Part shown: positions 35,701 through 44,711 of the stretch, in pieces
How the letters are laid out: each line of letters begins with the position of its first letter
Position numbering within the stretch: position 1 is the first letter of the stretch
Origin: an uncultured Sphingomonadales bacterium
GTDB taxonomy: Bacteria; Pseudomonadota; Alphaproteobacteria; Sphingomonadales; Sphingomonadaceae
NCBI GenBank assembly: GCA_903832325.1
Contig: CAILBC010000022.1
Coordinates: 62,001-126,000 of the forward strand
Direction of reading: 5' to 3'
Length of the DNA: 64,000 nt
Notes under the pieces: generated by a model
Told to the model about the DNA's origin: nothing
Databases searched by the model: none
What the model saw: only the letters and a program-made list of their open reading frames with translations
Made by a program: the position numbers and the translations under genes

Positions 35701-37980
35701 TCCCGCCACCAGCGTATCGCCCGCCGCGCCGCCGATCAGCGTGGCCTGCCCGGCACCGGCGATCAGCTCGGCCGCGGTCGCCCCGGCCTTCAGCGTGTCG
35801 TTGAAATCGCTGCCGATCACGGTCTGGATATTGTGGATCGTGTCGCTGCCGTTGACGCTGGCGGTGCCCGCGCCCAGATCGAGCGTGACCGCGCTGGCCG
35901 CATTGGCAAAACTCAACGTGTTGATGCCCGCGCCGCCGTCAATCGCGTTGGTGCCGGCGGAAATCGCGATGAAATCGTTGCCCGCGCCGCCGGTGATGGT
36001 GTCGGCCACGCCGCCGCCAAACACGTTTTCGCCATCGTTGCCCAGCGTTACCGCATTGTTGCCCGATCCCAGATAGATGCTGCCAAACAGTTTGCCTGCG
36101 GCGCCGTTATAGCTGTCGGTGCCGCTGCCAAAGATCACGTCGCCGACAATCGTGCCGGTGTTGTTCACCGTGACATTGCGCGATGCCTGGACATAGTTGA
36201 AATAGAGATCGCCAAAAATGTGCCCGCTGTTGGTGATCGTGCGGTCGAGGTATGACAAGTCGTAGATCGCCACATCGGCCGAAATCGTGCCCGAATTGGT
36301 GAAGGCATACGTATCGGTGGCGTTGCGGATCTGATCGAGCTGCACGCCGATGCTGCCCGTGCCGGGAACCGTGTTGCGCGCGATGATCGTGCCGCTGTTG
36401 TCGAACAGATCGGCCTCGTCCACGCCGATTGCCAGGCCGCCGATGACCGAGATCAGCCCGGCGTTGTGAAAATCATAAGGCGTCTGGCGCGGCGCGTCCG
36501 ATCCGGCAACCCCGGTGGCCGATACGGTAGAACGCACCGCAATCACCCCGGTGGCGGTGTTGGCAAAGCTGGCCGCGCTGGTCACCCCGGTTGCGCCAAA
36601 GCCCTGGCCGCCTGTGGAACTGACCGTGATCGTGCCCGAATTGGACACGCCCTGGCCCGACCAGAGCACCCCGATGGCGCCGTTGGCCGCCCATGCCGTG
36701 ACAGTGGCACCGGCGGCATTGGTAAACACCGCTGCGGTCTGCGTCTTGACGAAATTGCCCGAAACCGCGGTGGCCCAGTCATTGTTGGACACCACGGTGA
36801 TCGCGCCCCGGTTGGTAACCGCGCTGTTCGACGAATCCTGCACGCCATAGGCGCCGTTGCTGCCGCTGGTTTCAACCGTGACCGACCCGGTGGAGCCGTT
36901 GACGAAACTATCGCCATCGTTCTGCGCCACAATGCCGATCGCAGCCGTGGTGCCGGTGATCGCCACGACCGCCGCATTGTTGGTCAGCGTGATTGCCGGC
37001 ACCGGCGCGCCCGCCGGCAGCGGGCCCAGGCTGATGGCATACAAAGTGGTGTTGAACATCGTGCCCAGCATCGCGGGCGCGGTGTTGACATAATACGTCT
37101 GGCCCGCGGCCAGCGTGGTGGTCGCGTTGTATGTGGTGAACGCTGATGGCGCCACGCCGGGCACCGCGATCACTGGCGCGGCAGGCGGGGCGGCGCTGTC
37201 CAGCCGGTACCCCAGCACGTCCATCATCTGCAGATCGACCGGCGCAATCGTCGCGGCCGCGCCGGGGGTGCCAAACGCGCTGAACGCATCGTTTCCGGCA
37301 TTCGCCAGGTCTGCCGCATCGCCGCCATTGGCCGGATTGTTGAACTGCGCCAGCAGCGCGGTGCCATCGATCGAGAAATAGCCCGATGCCGGCGTCAGGC
37401 CGCGCACACCCGCCGCCGCATAGCGGAACAGATCGATCGGGGTATAGACCATCGATGCCGGATCGGTGCCCTGGCCAATGCCCGAAATGCGCCCCAGCAC
37501 TTCGGAAATTTCGTGCTCCAGCGTGCCCACCGCATCATACGTGCCCGCCGCGATCGTGCCGCCGGTATAGGTGAACGGGTCCTTGGCGCCAAGCCCGACA
37601 TAGCCGTCGATGCCGGATTCGGTCGCGGGGTAAAGGCCCAGCGCCTTGGCCTCGGCCGTGGTGACAAAAAACGGGGTGCCGCCGGTGGGATCGCCGGCGA
37701 TCAGCGCGTTGATAGAGGTGAAATCGCTGGACGACGTGGCATTGGTCGCCAGCCCCTTCAGCACCTGATCATAGGGCAGGGTAAGGCCCTGTGCGACACT
37801 TTCGCCCACCGCGCCGGGATCGAGCGGCTGGCCATTGACCGTGCCATAGCCAAAAGTGATGTTGACCGTGATCGCCGAAGTGATCCGGCTTTCCCAGAAT
37901 TGCACCGCCGCCGCCACGGCCGCCTTGAACCCGGCGGGGGCATTGGCCGCGCTGCTGTCATAGGAAACCGAAATGATCAT
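32782..37980 (-). CDS. Giant secreted repeat protein with metalloprotease-like N-terminus and RTX-type repeats
   Basis: A 1732-residue protein without a signal peptide. Residues 1-300 resemble zincin-type proteins: an HEISEVLGR motif at about 156-164 and a DxxxxDVLGY segment near 285. Residues 300-750 and 900-1250 are beta-strand repeats rich in NSGTI, NAGT and TNxG. Residues about 690-860 hold RTX-like glycine/aspartate repeats (GGAGNDFIAI, GGAGIN). Residues about 1290-1640 contain five to six repeats of about 75 residues around D-x-AANL and LTVAQ. A final RTX block (GGAGDTLWGGAGADTF) ends in a short hydrophobic tail, as in type I secreted proteins. No ABC exporter is encoded nearby. ATG 37980 is the first sensible start; a 16-base tandem array lies upstream. 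Confidence 0.8.
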   Translation of the reverse strand: MIISVSYDSSAANAPAGFKAAVAAAVQFWESRITSAITVNITFGYGTVNGQPLDPGAVGESVAQGLTLPYDQVLKGLATNATSSSDFTSINALIAGDPTGGTPFFVTTAEAKALGLYPATESGIDGYVGLGAKDPFTYTGGTIAAGTYDAVGTLEHEISEVLGRISGIGQGTDPASMVYTPIDLFRYAAAGVRGLTPASGYFSIDGTALLAQFNNPANGGDAADLANAGNDAFSAFGTPGAAATIAPVDLQMMDVLGYRLDSAAPPAAPVIAVPGVAPSAFTTYNATTTLAAGQTYYVNTAPAMLGTMFNTTLYAISLGPLPAGAPVPAITLTNNAAVVAITGTTAAIGIVAQNDGDSFVNGSTGSVTVETSGSNGAYGVQDSSNSAVTNRGAITVVSNNDWATAVSGNFVKTQTAAVFTNAAGATVTAWAANGAIGVLWSGQGVSNSGTITVSSTGGQGFGATGVTSAASFANTATGVIAVRSTVSATGVAGSDAPRQTPYDFHNAGLISVIGGLAIGVDEADLFDNSGTIIARNTVPGTGSIGVQLDQIRNATDTYAFTNSGTISADVAIYDLSYLDRTITNSGHIFGDLYFNYVQASRNVTVNNTGTIVGDVIFGSGTDSYNGAAGKLFGSIYLGSGNNAVTLGNDGENVFGGGVADTITGGAGNDFIAISAGTNAIDGGAGINTLSFANAASAVTLDLGAGTASVNGSDTIHNIQTVIGSDFNDTLKAGATAAELIAGAGQATLIGGAAGDTLVAGTGGDTMTGGGGANDFVYSAGDAQLVITDFGVAGSQNTLSIYGYAGAQTVAQQGADTLITLSASDSILLKGVQAATLTSRNVVYGTGSFNVPLTPSPRTSTALNLSADYTVAAGAILKLRELPVGVIEDVDAAAKPIRFTNQGMVDIASTASVTGITISSSAAPASMVNAAGAVFRVNSLSDGAVGYDSYIDPADVTNAGQMSIEGLFSATGIRSGGTGVVLNNATTGVISVIADAGDATGIHSLNYDSGAASPFTNHGQILVTGYTSAIGVQIDNFDNAATLTNDGTITVVAQAPGAQSVGLKLDGLTTAATAAGSNIRTVTNSGTITADIAIEIFDAGDSPPQFPSLNIVNSGTLNGALVLTRATQQIHNTGTINGAIDLGDSTGTIVSSGTITGPITLRNGSDSLDLHAGHYTGTISIAATTGETDTILTGTGNAVIHITGGNSALAATITGGADGYTGIDFDVAYAAAAITHNGDGSWTVAAGTDGTETLHNVQSLHFTDRTVVLGGVQLTAAQVLAAGAGLAKAYANPDGSPGWITVADSAANLTGAVLDALQGYATLGQIVVTDNAMVAATPAQLVADAGVIGKLVFANGQRTGTIVARDTAANLAAVYGDLTANPLIGEALVTDNKPIVLTVAQITARPGMFLLPLMRTNGLFAHLVVADTAKTLSSKLKFLGAHTKIVQIVVADNTAVFANVAQLTTYGPALAKLVFANGQASGTIRVGDTAANLAAAFGALGVNAAVGRINVSDNLPVLLTVAQFQADGAAIAKLKFNVDGTAASVTVADSAAHVLGALSALTAAPKPGAIALTDAGPVTLAITYAQYTANRAALGRISGTFTLTVSGAPAGVIGGGTTAGPLDGSAGHLVVIAAAGGTVLTGGAGDTLWGGAGADTFAFHAGFGAETIDNFTTTGASHDTLQFDKGLFADWAHLLGATRQQGSDLLITLDATDTLLIRNVSLAHFTSSNAVFA

Positions 37981-38027
37981 CGCCGCGCGTGCCTTTTTCG
38001 CTGCCGGCCTGCCGTTCGACCGGCCCA

Positions 38028-38091
38028 CCACCAGACCGGCCAGCCACCAGACCAGCCAGCCACCAGACCAGCCCGCCACCAGACCGGCCCG
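38028..38091 (-). repeat. Four tandem 16-base units upstream of the giant protein
   Basis: Four units of the type ccaccagaccagccag (38028-38043, 38044-38059, 38060-38075, 38076-38091) differ by one to two bases. They lie 48-111 bases before the start codon of the giant secreted protein, inside its likely promoter/leader. Changes in copy number could alter promoter spacing, an idea known from phase-variable genes. Confidence 0.85.
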
Positions 38092-38174
38092 CCAGCATTA
38101 TCTGCCCGCCGGGGCCAAGAACAGCAGGTGTTCGGCCCGGGCGCAAGCGCCGCCGCAAACTGCCCCGAAACGGG

Positions 38175-38594
38175 TCAGCCCAGGCGGCCGGCAACGAAGA
38201 AAGTCAGCCCGATTGACAGATAGGCCACCAGCCAGAACCCGGCATCGATCAGCGCCAGCCGCAGGCTGATCCGCAGGTTGCGATAATTGATCCCCATCGC
38301 CGGGATGACAAAAGCCGCCGCCAGCCCGCCGGTCATCATGAAATAAAGCCAGGGTTTGGCTGCAAGCGTTGCCGCACCGACCCGGGCAAACATGTGCCCG
38401 ATCATCGCCGATGACAGCAGCAGCAGCACAAAGGTCAGCGCCAGCGTGCGCCACGGTGCGGCGCGATGGCCCAGCCCGCCGGGGCCCAGCTCTTCCATCC
38501 GCGCGCGGCCATAAAGCGGCCCGTACCACACCGACGACACCGCCAGCGCGCAAAGCGCGGCAATCAGCACCGCCAACCAGTTTACCGGACCCAT
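38175..38594 (-). CDS. DUF1761 family membrane protein
   Basis: A 139-residue protein with four hydrophobic segments and the N-terminal DUF1761 pattern (MGPVNWLAVLIAALCALAVSSVWYGPLYGRAR) in which a Trp-Tyr-Gly-Pro turn follows the first helix. Function is unknown. GGGAG lies about 7 bases before ATG 38594, which decided the start. It diverges from rimO (125 bases between starts). Confidence 0.82.
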   Translation of the reverse strand: MGPVNWLAVLIAALCALAVSSVWYGPLYGRARMEELGPGGLGHRAAPWRTLALTFVLLLLSSAMIGHMFARVGAATLAAKPWLYFMMTGGLAAAFVIPAMGINYRNLRISLRLALIDAGFWLVAYLSIGLTFFVAGRLG

Positions 38595-38719
38595 CGACCG
38601 CTCCCGCAGCGCCATTTTTGCAGATTTTGGCGGCATTGGCGCATAGTATCCGCAGGTCCTCTTGGCAATCAGGCTCTCGGCAATAAGGCTGGGTGGTGAC
38701 CCGGAACAAAAAAGGCGCT

Positions 38720-40144
38720 ATGCGCCGCCACCTGATGGCAACCAAACATTCTTCGCAGACCCCCGGCGCGCTGGTGCTTCCCGAACCGCCCAAAGTGGGC
38801 ATGGTCAGCCTGGGCTGTCCCAAGGCGCTGGTCGATTCCGAACGCATCCTCACCAGGCTGCGTTCGGATGGCTATGCGATGAGCGCCGATTATCAGGGCG
38901 CAGATGTCGTTTTGGTGAACACCTGCGGCTTTCTCGATTCGGCCAAGGAAGAAAGCCTGGCCGCCATCGGCGAGGCGATGGCCGAAAACGGCCGGGTGAT
39001 CGTGACCGGATGCATGGGCAACGAAGCCGATGTGATTCGCGCGCGCTTTCCCGGCGTGCTCGCGGTAACGGGCGCGCACCAGTATGAAGATGTGGTCGAT
39101 GCGGTGCATGCCGCCGCGCCGCCGGGGCTGGGGCCCTATCTCGATCTGATCCCCCAGGCCGCGCCGGGCGATGTAAAGCTGACCCCGCGCCATTACAGCT
39201 ATGTCAAGATTTCCGAAGGCTGCAACCACGCCTGCGCGTTCTGCATCATCCCGCAATTGCGCGGGGGGCTGGTCAGCCGGCGCATCGATGCCGTGCTGCG
39301 CGAGGCGGAAAAGCTGGTGGCCGCCGGCACGCGCGAATTGCTGATCATCAGCCAGGACACATCGGCCTATGGCGTCGATGTGCGGCACGAAGAGCGGCAG
39401 TGGAAGGGCGCAAGCGTGCGCACCCATATGACCGATCTGGCGCGCGAACTGGGGTCTTTGCGCACCACAGACGGCCAGGTGCCGTGGGTGCGGCTGCACT
39501 ATGTCTATCCCTATCCCCATGTCGAGGCGGTGATCCCGCTGATGGCCGAGGGGTTGCTGACCCCCTATCTCGATATCCCGTTCCAGCATGCCAGCCCCAG
39601 TGTGCTGCGCGCGATGAAGCGCCCGGCGAACGAGGCCAAAGTGCTGGAACGGCTGCGCACCTGGCGCGACATCTGCCCCGACATCGCCATCCGGTCGAGC
39701 TTTGTCGTCGGCTTTCCCGGCGAAACCGAAGACGATTTCCGCTATCTGCTCGATTGGCTGGACGAAGCGCAGCTTGATCGCGTCGGCGCCTTCCGGTTCG
39801 AGCCGGTGGCAGGCGCCGCGGCCAACGATTTGCCCGATCCCGTGCCCGAAGCGGTGAAGGAAGAGCGTTATGCCCGGATCATGGAAAAGACCGAGGCCAT
39901 CAGCCGCGCCAAGCTGGCCGCCAAAGTGGGCCGCACCCTGCGCGTGATCATCGATGAAGTGGGCGAACCCGACGAAGACGGCGACATCGGCGCCACCGGC
40001 CGGTCACAGGCCGACGCGCCCGAAATCGATGGCGCGGTCTATCTGCGCGATGTGCCTGCAACGCTGGTACCGGGCCAGTTCGTCGATGTGGCGATCGAAG
40101 ATGCCGATGATCATGACTTGTTCGGAGTGATCACCGCAGTCTGA
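38720..40144 (+). CDS. rimO: Ribosomal protein S12 methylthiotransferase RimO
   Basis: A 474-residue radical-SAM enzyme that methylthiolates Asp88 of ribosomal protein S12. The MTTase domain carries three cluster cysteines (in [31 protein letters not shown]). The radical-SAM motif CxxxCxxC is GCNHACAFC (Cys168, 172, 175), and the TRAM domain closes the protein. The RimO-specific SLGCPK N-terminal motif separates it from MiaB. ATG 38720 is preceded by AAAGG at normal spacing, so it is preferred to ATG 38735. Confidence 0.95.
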   Translation: MRRHLMATKHSSQTPGALVLPEPPKVGMVSLGCPKALVDSERILTRLRSDGYAMSADYQGADVVLVNTCGFLDSAKEESLAAIGEAMAENGRVIVTGCMGNEADVIRARFPGVLAVTGAHQYEDVVDAVHAAAPPGLGPYLDLIPQAAPGDVKLTPRHYSYVKISEGCNHACAFCIIPQLRGGLVSRRIDAVLREAEKLVAAGTRELLIISQDTSAYGVDVRHEERQWKGASVRTHMTDLARELGSLRTTDGQVPWVRLHYVYPYPHVEAVIPLMAEGLLTPYLDIPFQHASPSVLRAMKRPANEAKVLERLRTWRDICPDIAIRSSFVVGFPGETEDDFRYLLDWLDEAQLDRVGAFRFEPVAGAAANDLPDPVPEAVKEERYARIMEKTEAISRAKLAAKVGRTLRVIIDEVGEPDEDGDIGATGRSQADAPEIDGAVYLRDVPATLVPGQFVDVAIEDADDHDLFGVITAV

Positions 40145-40184
40145 AGCCGGTTGCGCCTGCCGCGCCACCCGTTAGTCTGTGGCC

Positions 40185-41588
40185 ATGACACGCCCTTTTC
40201 AAACCCTTGCCGCGCTTGCGCTTTGCGCCCTGCCCCTGCCCGCGGCTGCACAAGCGCTGACCCCGTCCGAGGAAACCGCGATTGACAGCGTGGTGACCGG
40301 CACCCTGGCCAAGACCGGGGTGCCCGCGGTGTCGATCGCGGTGGTGCGCGATGGCAAGCTGGTGCTGGCGCGCGCCTGGGGACGCGCCTCGGCCACGCTG
40401 GGGCCGGCAAAGCCCGACATGCCGTTTCAGATTGCATCGAATTCCAAACAGGTCCTTGCGGCGCTGATCCTGCGGCTGGCCGACGAAGGGCGCCTGTCGC
40501 TGGATGACAAAGTGTCGCGCTGGTTGCCCGAAGTGACCGGCGCCGACCATATCGTGGTGCGCCAGCTGCTGTCGCACACGTCGGGCATTCAGGATTACTG
40601 GCCGCAGGACTATGCCTTTCCGGCGATGGCCACGCCCACCACGCCCGATGCGATCATCCGCCGCTGGGCGCAAAAGCCGCTGGATTACGAACCCGGCACG
40701 CGCTGGCAATATTCCAACACCGGCTTTGTCGTTGCCGGCCGCATTGCCGAACTGGCCGGCGGCGCGCCGCTGGGGCAATTGTTTGAAAGCCGGCTGTTTG
40801 GCCCGCTCGGCATCCACCCGCTGTTCATCGACGATACCAACGGGCCGCAGTTTCCCCATGGCCATGACCGGCACGCGCTGGGCCCGGTGCGCGAAGTGAC
40901 CCCGCCGGCGCGCGGCTGGCTTTATGCCGCGGGCGAACTGTCGATGACCGCGGCCGATCTGGCGCGCTGGGACATCGCGCGGATCGAACGGCAGATCCTG
41001 CCCGCGCAAGACTGGGCGATTCAGGAAACCCCGGTGCGCCTGACCGATGGCACCACCAACGGCTATGGCCTGGGCGTGCACACCGGCGAGCGCGATGGCC
41101 GGCGGGCGATCGACCATGGCGGCGAATCGGTGGGTTTCCTGTCGCAGAACACCGTCTGGCCCGATGACCGCGCGGCGGTGGTGGTGCTGACCAATGCCGG
41201 CTTTTCCGATGCCACCGCCACGCTGACCGATGCGATCGGCGCGGTGATCCTGCCCCACGCGATCCAGGCCCAGACCGGAGAGCTGCCCCGCCTGGCCGAT
41301 GCGCGCGCCGAACTGGCCGCGCTGACCGCCGGCCGCTTTGTCGCGGGCCGCTTTACCGACGATGCGCGTGCCTATTTCACGCGCAGCGCGGTCGCCGATT
41401 ATCACCGCTCGCTCATCGCGCTGGGCCCGTGCAAGGGCTTTGCCGCCAAAGGCAAGCCGCGCCTGCGCGGGGGCTTCGTCAACCGCAATTTCGGCGTGAC
41501 CTGCGGCCGCAAGGCGCTGACCGTGATCACTTATGCCGAACGCGGGGCCAAGGGCCGCTGGGAACAATACCTGATCAGCCAGGACTAG
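40185..41588 (+). CDS. Secreted serine hydrolase of the beta-lactamase/PBP4* family
   Basis: A 467-residue protein with signal peptide (cleavage AAAQA, about residue 24). Its class C-beta-lactamase-like domain has the catalytic SxxK (SNSKQ, about residues 85-89), Tyr motif YSN (about 180) and HGGESVG replacing the KTG box. The last 110 residues form an extra lipocalin-like C-terminal domain, as in many family S12 esterases and D-aminopeptidases. The substrate is unknown; it is not a likely antibiotic-resistance enzyme. It starts 40 bases after rimO. Confidence 0.86.
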   Translation: MTRPFQTLAALALCALPLPAAAQALTPSEETAIDSVVTGTLAKTGVPAVSIAVVRDGKLVLARAWGRASATLGPAKPDMPFQIASNSKQVLAALILRLADEGRLSLDDKVSRWLPEVTGADHIVVRQLLSHTSGIQDYWPQDYAFPAMATPTTPDAIIRRWAQKPLDYEPGTRWQYSNTGFVVAGRIAELAGGAPLGQLFESRLFGPLGIHPLFIDDTNGPQFPHGHDRHALGPVREVTPPARGWLYAAGELSMTAADLARWDIARIERQILPAQDWAIQETPVRLTDGTTNGYGLGVHTGERDGRRAIDHGGESVGFLSQNTVWPDDRAAVVVLTNAGFSDATATLTDAIGAVILPHAIQAQTGELPRLADARAELAALTAGRFVAGRFTDDARAYFTRSAVADYHRSLIALGPCKGFAAKGKPRLRGGFVNRNFGVTCGRKALTVITYAERGAKGRWEQYLISQD

Positions 41589-41695
41589 ATAAGCCAGGCC
41601 CAGATCAGCCAGGACAGACCGCGGCATCTGGTCAAGCGAACCGTTCTGCGATAGGGTTTAACGAAGCGATTAAAAACCACGGGAGATCACCGCCA

Positions 41696-43207
<1,512 letters not shown>

Positions 43208-43219
43208 TCGCTTTGCCTG

Positions 43220-43247
43220 CGCCGGACATTGCTTTATCCGTCCGGCG
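43220..43247. promoter_or_regulatory. 8-base inverted repeat before the CinA-type gene
   Basis: cgccggac (43220-43227) and gtccggcg (43240-43247) pair around a 12-base AT-rich spacer, ending two bases before the ATG at 43250. It may be an end-of-transcript hairpin for the monooxygenase gene or a control hairpin for the next start. I see no T run. Confidence 0.4.
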
Positions 43248-43249
43248 CT

Positions 43250-44011
43250 ATGACCCAAGAAACCCGCATCTGGACCGCCGCGCTGATCGTTGTCGGCGAT
43301 GAAATCCTGTCTGGCCGCACGCAGGACAAAAACATTGCCCAGGTGGCCTCGTGGCTGGGCGTGCAGGGCATCCGCCTGCGCGAAGTGCGGGTGGTGCCCG
43401 ATGTGATGGATGCGATTGTGGAGGCGGTGAACACGCTGCGCGCGCGCAACGATTACCTGTTCACCACCGGCGGCATCGGCCCGACTCATGATGATATCAC
43501 CGTGGATGCCGTGGCCCAGGCGCTGGGCGTGCCGGTGGTGGTGCACCCGCGCGCGCGCGCCGTGCTGGAAAGCTATTACGCCACGCGCGGCGGGCTGAAC
43601 GATGCGCGGCTGCGCATGGCGCGCGTGCCCGAAGGCGCCGGCCTGATCGAAAACCGCCTGTCGGGCGCGCCCGGCATCCGCGCCGGCAACGTGTTCCTGA
43701 TGGCCGGGGTGCCATCGATCACCGCGCAGATGCTTGACGGGCTGACCGGCACGCTGGAGGGCGGATTGCCGCTGGTTTCGCACACCGTGGGCTGCTGGGT
43801 TGCCGAAAGCGAGATTGCCGATCTGCTGCGCGAAACAGAGCGCGCCTTTGCCGGGGTGCAGATCGGCAGCTATCCGTTTTTCCGCGAAGGCCGGGTGGGC
43901 GCCAATTTCGTGATCCGCTCCACCGACACCGCCGTGCTTGGCGCCTGCGTGCAATCGCTGATGGAGGCGCTGGCCAGCCTGGGCCGCGAACCGTTCGACG
44001 GCGGGATATGA
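43250..44011 (+). CDS. CinA/MoaB-type molybdopterin-binding domain protein
   Basis: A 253-residue protein with a MoCF-biosynthesis fold (IVVGDEILSGRTQDKN at the start and LFTTGGIGPTHDDIT in the middle), which is the N-terminal half of CinA. The C-terminal amidohydrolase part that makes nicotinamide-nucleotide deamidase is absent. Stand-alone versions are common in alphaproteobacteria and annotated as competence/damage-inducible protein A; pyrophosphatase activity on nucleotide conjugates has been proposed. Its stop overlaps the ATG of the next gene (ATGA). Confidence 0.86.
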   Translation: MTQETRIWTAALIVVGDEILSGRTQDKNIAQVASWLGVQGIRLREVRVVPDVMDAIVEAVNTLRARNDYLFTTGGIGPTHDDITVDAVAQALGVPVVVHPRARAVLESYYATRGGLNDARLRMARVPEGAGLIENRLSGAPGIRAGNVFLMAGVPSITAQMLDGLTGTLEGGLPLVSHTVGCWVAESEIADLLRETERAFAGVQIGSYPFFREGRVGANFVIRSTDTAVLGACVQSLMEALASLGREPFDGGI

Positions 44012-44580
44012 TCCGACCTGGCGTTGCGATCACCGCGCTGGGTGCCATGTTGGCATCGGGGCTGGCATCGGGTTGTGAGGGCGACGCCACGCTTACCGAA
44101 TTTCGCCGCACCCTTGCCCGCCATGACAGCGCCACCGTTGCGCTGGAGGAATGGTGCGGCCGGCGCGGGATCATGCTGCGCGGCCGGATTCAGGCGGTGC
44201 CGCAGGACGATGGCGATGCCGCGCCTGCCACGCCCGACATTCGCGCCGCGCTGGGCGTGGGTGCGGCCGAACCGCTGCGCGCGCGCCATGTCCTGCTCTA
44301 TTGCGCCAACACGGTGCTGTCCGATGCGCGCAACTGGTATGTGCCCGCGCGGCTGACGCCGGAGATGAACCGCACGCTCGACACCACGCGCGTGCCGTTT
44401 GGCAAAGTCGTGGCGCCGCTGGGGCTGCACCGCCAGCCACTGCCCGCTGCAATGCCTCCACCGGCAGGCTGCCCCGCCGGCACGATCCATCACGTAACAG
44501 CCGTGCTGCGGCGCGATGACGGCGCGGCGTTCAGCCTGGTCAGCGAATGCTATACGCAGGCCAACATGATCCCGCGATAA
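44008..44580 (+). CDS. Exported protein, possibly chorismate-lyase-like fold
   Basis: A 190-residue protein with a signal peptide that may end at a Cys (SGLASGC, residue about 23), so it could be a lipoprotein. The central part (RHVLLYCANTVLSDARNWYVP, then PFGKVVAPLG) recalls the beta-sheet pattern of UbiC/DUF98 chorismate-lyase-like proteins. An exported version would not have that enzyme role. I do not recognise a function. It starts inside the stop of the CinA-type gene, so the two are coupled. Confidence 0.6.
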   Translation: MIRPGVAITALGAMLASGLASGCEGDATLTEFRRTLARHDSATVALEEWCGRRGIMLRGRIQAVPQDDGDAAPATPDIRAALGVGAAEPLRARHVLLYCANTVLSDARNWYVPARLTPEMNRTLDTTRVPFGKVVAPLGLHRQPLPAAMPPPAGCPAGTIHHVTAVLRRDDGAAFSLVSECYTQANMIPR

Positions 44581-44622
44581 GGGCCCCTGCGGGTATTCCG
44601 AGGCTATTTTACCCCCCCGAAT

Positions 44623-44636
44623 CTGACACGGATCAA
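44623..44636 (+). promoter_or_regulatory. FNR/Anr-type site upstream of the cytochrome-porin gene
   Basis: The 14 bases ctgacacggatcaa match the FNR/Anr consensus TTGAy-N4-rTCAA at 9 of 10 specified positions; only the first T differs. The site lies 75 bases upstream of the ATG at 44712, a reasonable position for oxygen- or redox-dependent control. Chance matches at this level do occur in 64 kb, so confidence is moderate. Confidence 0.4.
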
Positions 44637-44711
44637 GGACCATCCCCGAAAATCGTGGTCTCATCGCACGGTCGATGGATGATTACGCTGTCTCGCAAGG
44701 GGGGATCCCAA

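Noticed and set aside
40185..41588. Serine hydrolase as a class C beta-lactamase resistance gene
   Set aside because: It has an HGG box instead of KTG and an extra C-terminal domain, fitting S12 esterases or peptidases rather than AmpC enzymes.
44008..44580. UbiC chorismate lyase assignment
   Set aside because: Only a loose strand pattern is shared, and the protein has a signal peptide, which does not fit a cytosolic chorismate enzyme; it is kept as unknown.
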